The notes beneath the pieces are model-generated. The model was not told the DNA's origin. It was given only the letters and a program-made list of their open reading frames with translations, and searched no databases. From Dactylosporangium sp040605635 (lineage in GTDB: Bacteria > Actinomycetota > Actinomycetes > Mycobacteriales > Micromonosporaceae), in assembly GCF_040605635.1 (NCBI RefSeq), contig NZ_JBEXDG010000027.1, positions 1 through 64,000 of the forward strand: 64,000 bases of DNA, written 5' to 3'. This document shows, in pieces, positions 63,034 through 64,000 of the stretch. A program made the position numbers and the translations under genes. Position 1 is the first letter of the stretch. Each line of letters begins with the position of its first letter.

Positions 63034-63327
63034 GGCCGACAGCGTAATGCGGCGGGCCCGGAGCGCCTGCCCCGGGCCCGTCCTGCGCTATGTTCCGGGC
63101 TCGGCACCCGGCGTCGTAAGGGGGTGATGACACCGGGGACATCGGGTTCGAACGGTGCCCCCAGCTGCCCGCAGACACGGACCCCGGCGGCGCCGTGGTT
63201 CGGGACTGTCGCCTACCTGGCACTGCGCTGGGCGGTGGCACGTTTCGGGGATTCAATGCTTGCCGAGAGTGCCTAACGTGGTCTTCAACAGCGACGACGA
63301 AGCCACACCGGATACTGGGGAGTTGCA

Positions 63328-63747
63328 ATGAGCGAGTGGGACACCGGCCACGACGGCGGCACTGACTACGGCCATGTCGAGGCCGGTCAGGAGCACGAGT
63401 CGCTGGACCAGCTGCACCAGGTGCACGCCGCGGAGAACGACTACGACTCGAACTTCGGCGTGTACGAGCAGGACCACGCCTCGGCGGAGTCGACGAGCTT
63501 CGACCAGGGTCACCACGTGGAGTACACCAACCCGAACGGGGCGCACTACGAGGAGTCGGACTTCACCTCGTACGACCACAACGAGGCCGAGGCCGACCAC
63601 GTGTTCGCCGCGGAGGGTTCGGAGTCCTCGCACGCGTCGGAGTACGACCAGCTCGACGCCCTGCAGGCGCGCTTCGACAGCGCCTTCGCCTCGGGCACCG
63701 AACTGCACACCGGCGGCGGCGGCGCTCTGGGCGTGGCCTCCAGCTGA
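63328..63747 (+). CDS. Acidic, His/Asp/Glu/Tyr-rich protein of unknown function
   Basis: A 139-residue, strongly acidic, low-complexity protein without hydrophobic segments (DTGHDGGTDYGHVEAGQEHESLD..., EYDQLDALQARFDSAFASGT). Many His and Asp residues could bind cations. The C-terminal helix (DQLDALQARFDSAFA) is the only regular element. GGGGAG lies 6 bases before ATG 63328, and a strong terminator follows. Codon use is typical of the genome, so it is probably real. No family recognised. The 290 bases upstream hold no supported gene. Confidence 0.72.
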   Translation: MSEWDTGHDGGTDYGHVEAGQEHESLDQLHQVHAAENDYDSNFGVYEQDHASAESTSFDQGHHVEYTNPNGAHYEESDFTSYDHNEAEADHVFAAEGSESSHASEYDQLDALQARFDSAFASGTELHTGGGGALGVASS

Positions 63748-63757
63748 GCGTTTCGCG

Positions 63758-63786
63758 AAAAGGCCGGCCCGGCGGGCCGGCCTTTT
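63758..63786. terminator. Intrinsic terminator
   Basis: AAAAGGCCGGCCC-GGC-GGGCCGGCCTTTT: a 13-bp stem ending in T4, placed between convergent genes, so it can serve both strands. Confidence 0.88.
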
Positions 63787-63792
63787 CCGCGT

Positions 63793-64000
63793 TCAGTGGC
63801 CCAGGACCGGATGCGGCACGTACGGCGCCTCGAGGCGCTCGATCTCCTTCTCGTCGAGGGTCAGCTCGGTCGCCGCGATCGCGTCCTCCAGGTGCGACAG
63901 CTTCGTCGCACCCACGATCGGCGCCGTCACGACCGGCCGGGACAGCAGCCACGCGAGCGCCACCTGCGCCGACGCGACGCCCCGCTCGCCGGCGATCTCG
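63793..64000 (-). CDS. Aldo/keto reductase, C-terminal fragment
   Basis: The last 68 residues of an aldo/keto reductase run off the right edge. They read VASAQVALAWLLSRPVVTAPIVGATKLSHLEDAI, then LTLDEKEIERLEAPYVPHPVLGH and stop. The Gly-Ala-Thr-Lys-x2-His segment is the NADPH phosphate-binding region of the YajO/AKR11-12 group. The catalytic Tyr/Lys lie outside the window. It ends just after the shared terminator. Confidence 0.85.
   Translation of the reverse strand, partial: EIAGERGVASAQVALAWLLSRPVVTAPIVGATKLSHLEDAIAATELTLDEKEIERLEAPYVPHPVLGH

Noticed and set aside
63145..63175. tRNA 3' part (GGGTTCGAAC T-loop-like sequence)
   Set aside because: The flanks do not form a T stem or acceptor stem and no D or anticodon arm is present upstream.

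Overview
The window is chromosomal DNA of a very high-GC actinomycete. Codon third positions are almost all G or C, GTG and TTG starts are common, and many genes overlap by four bases. The gene content (class II DAHP synthase, exoribonuclease AS, an Rv2175c-like protein beside a PASTA kinase, split CrtYc/CrtYd lycopene cyclase, an ImuA'-ImuB-DnaE2 mutasome, a tuf3-like second EF-Tu) fits the order Micromonosporales best. Genus cannot be fixed from the window. No tRNA, rRNA, CRISPR array, transposase or phage gene was seen.

Layout. 0-8.6 kb: a flavin monooxygenase with a hydrolase-fold partner, a membrane protein, a PlsC-type acyltransferase, and a Crp-type regulator followed by a large zinc-ribbon/adenylate cyclase/ATPase. 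8.8-18.5 kb: a degenerate APH-fold protein, exoribonuclease AS, a MerR regulator facing two membrane genes, a phosphofructokinase with the residues of PPi-dependent enzymes, ProC, DUF2199 and FHA proteins, then a second EF-Tu preceded by a leader peptide and two competing hairpins. 18.6-25 kb: an acyltransferase-3 gene and a four-gene operon (unknown protein, Cys-cluster PD-(D/E)XK nuclease, unknown protein, Upf1/Dna2-type helicase) whose gaps hold exact tandem repeats that keep translation coupled. 25-34 kb: a GGDEF protein, a NYN nuclease, a lone winged-helix regulator with a membrane EEP hydrolase, a thioesterase, CorA and LpdA. 34-46.5 kb: DAHP synthase, a threonine-aldolase-like enzyme, endonuclease IV, PASTA kinase, the Rv2175c-like protein, CrtYc/CrtYd, a prenyl diphosphate synthase, an XRE regulator, MetF and a CDP-alcohol phosphotransferase. 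46.8-52 kb: a carotenoid end-modification operon joined by repeated 4-bp overlaps. 52-54.5 kb: EamA transporter, a His-rich methyltransferase and an XRE-cupin regulator. 54.5-62.3 kb: the SOS mutasome region with two LexA-type boxes. 62.3-64 kb: membrane-protein pair, an acidic protein, and the C-terminus of an aldo/keto reductase.

How the genes connect. The order PlsC, exoribonuclease AS, AroG, PASTA kinase, Rv2175c-like, prenyl synthase, MTHFR parallels Mycobacterium tuberculosis Rv2182c to Rv2172c with large insertions, so the region looks like an old chromosomal backbone into which accessory modules were placed. CrtYc/CrtYd and the prenyl synthase can build one end of a carotenoid, and the operon at 46.8-52 kb can hydrate, desaturate, oxidise and glycosylate the other. 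Many starts lie 6-7 bases after a TANNNT-type -10, suggesting widespread leaderless transcription.
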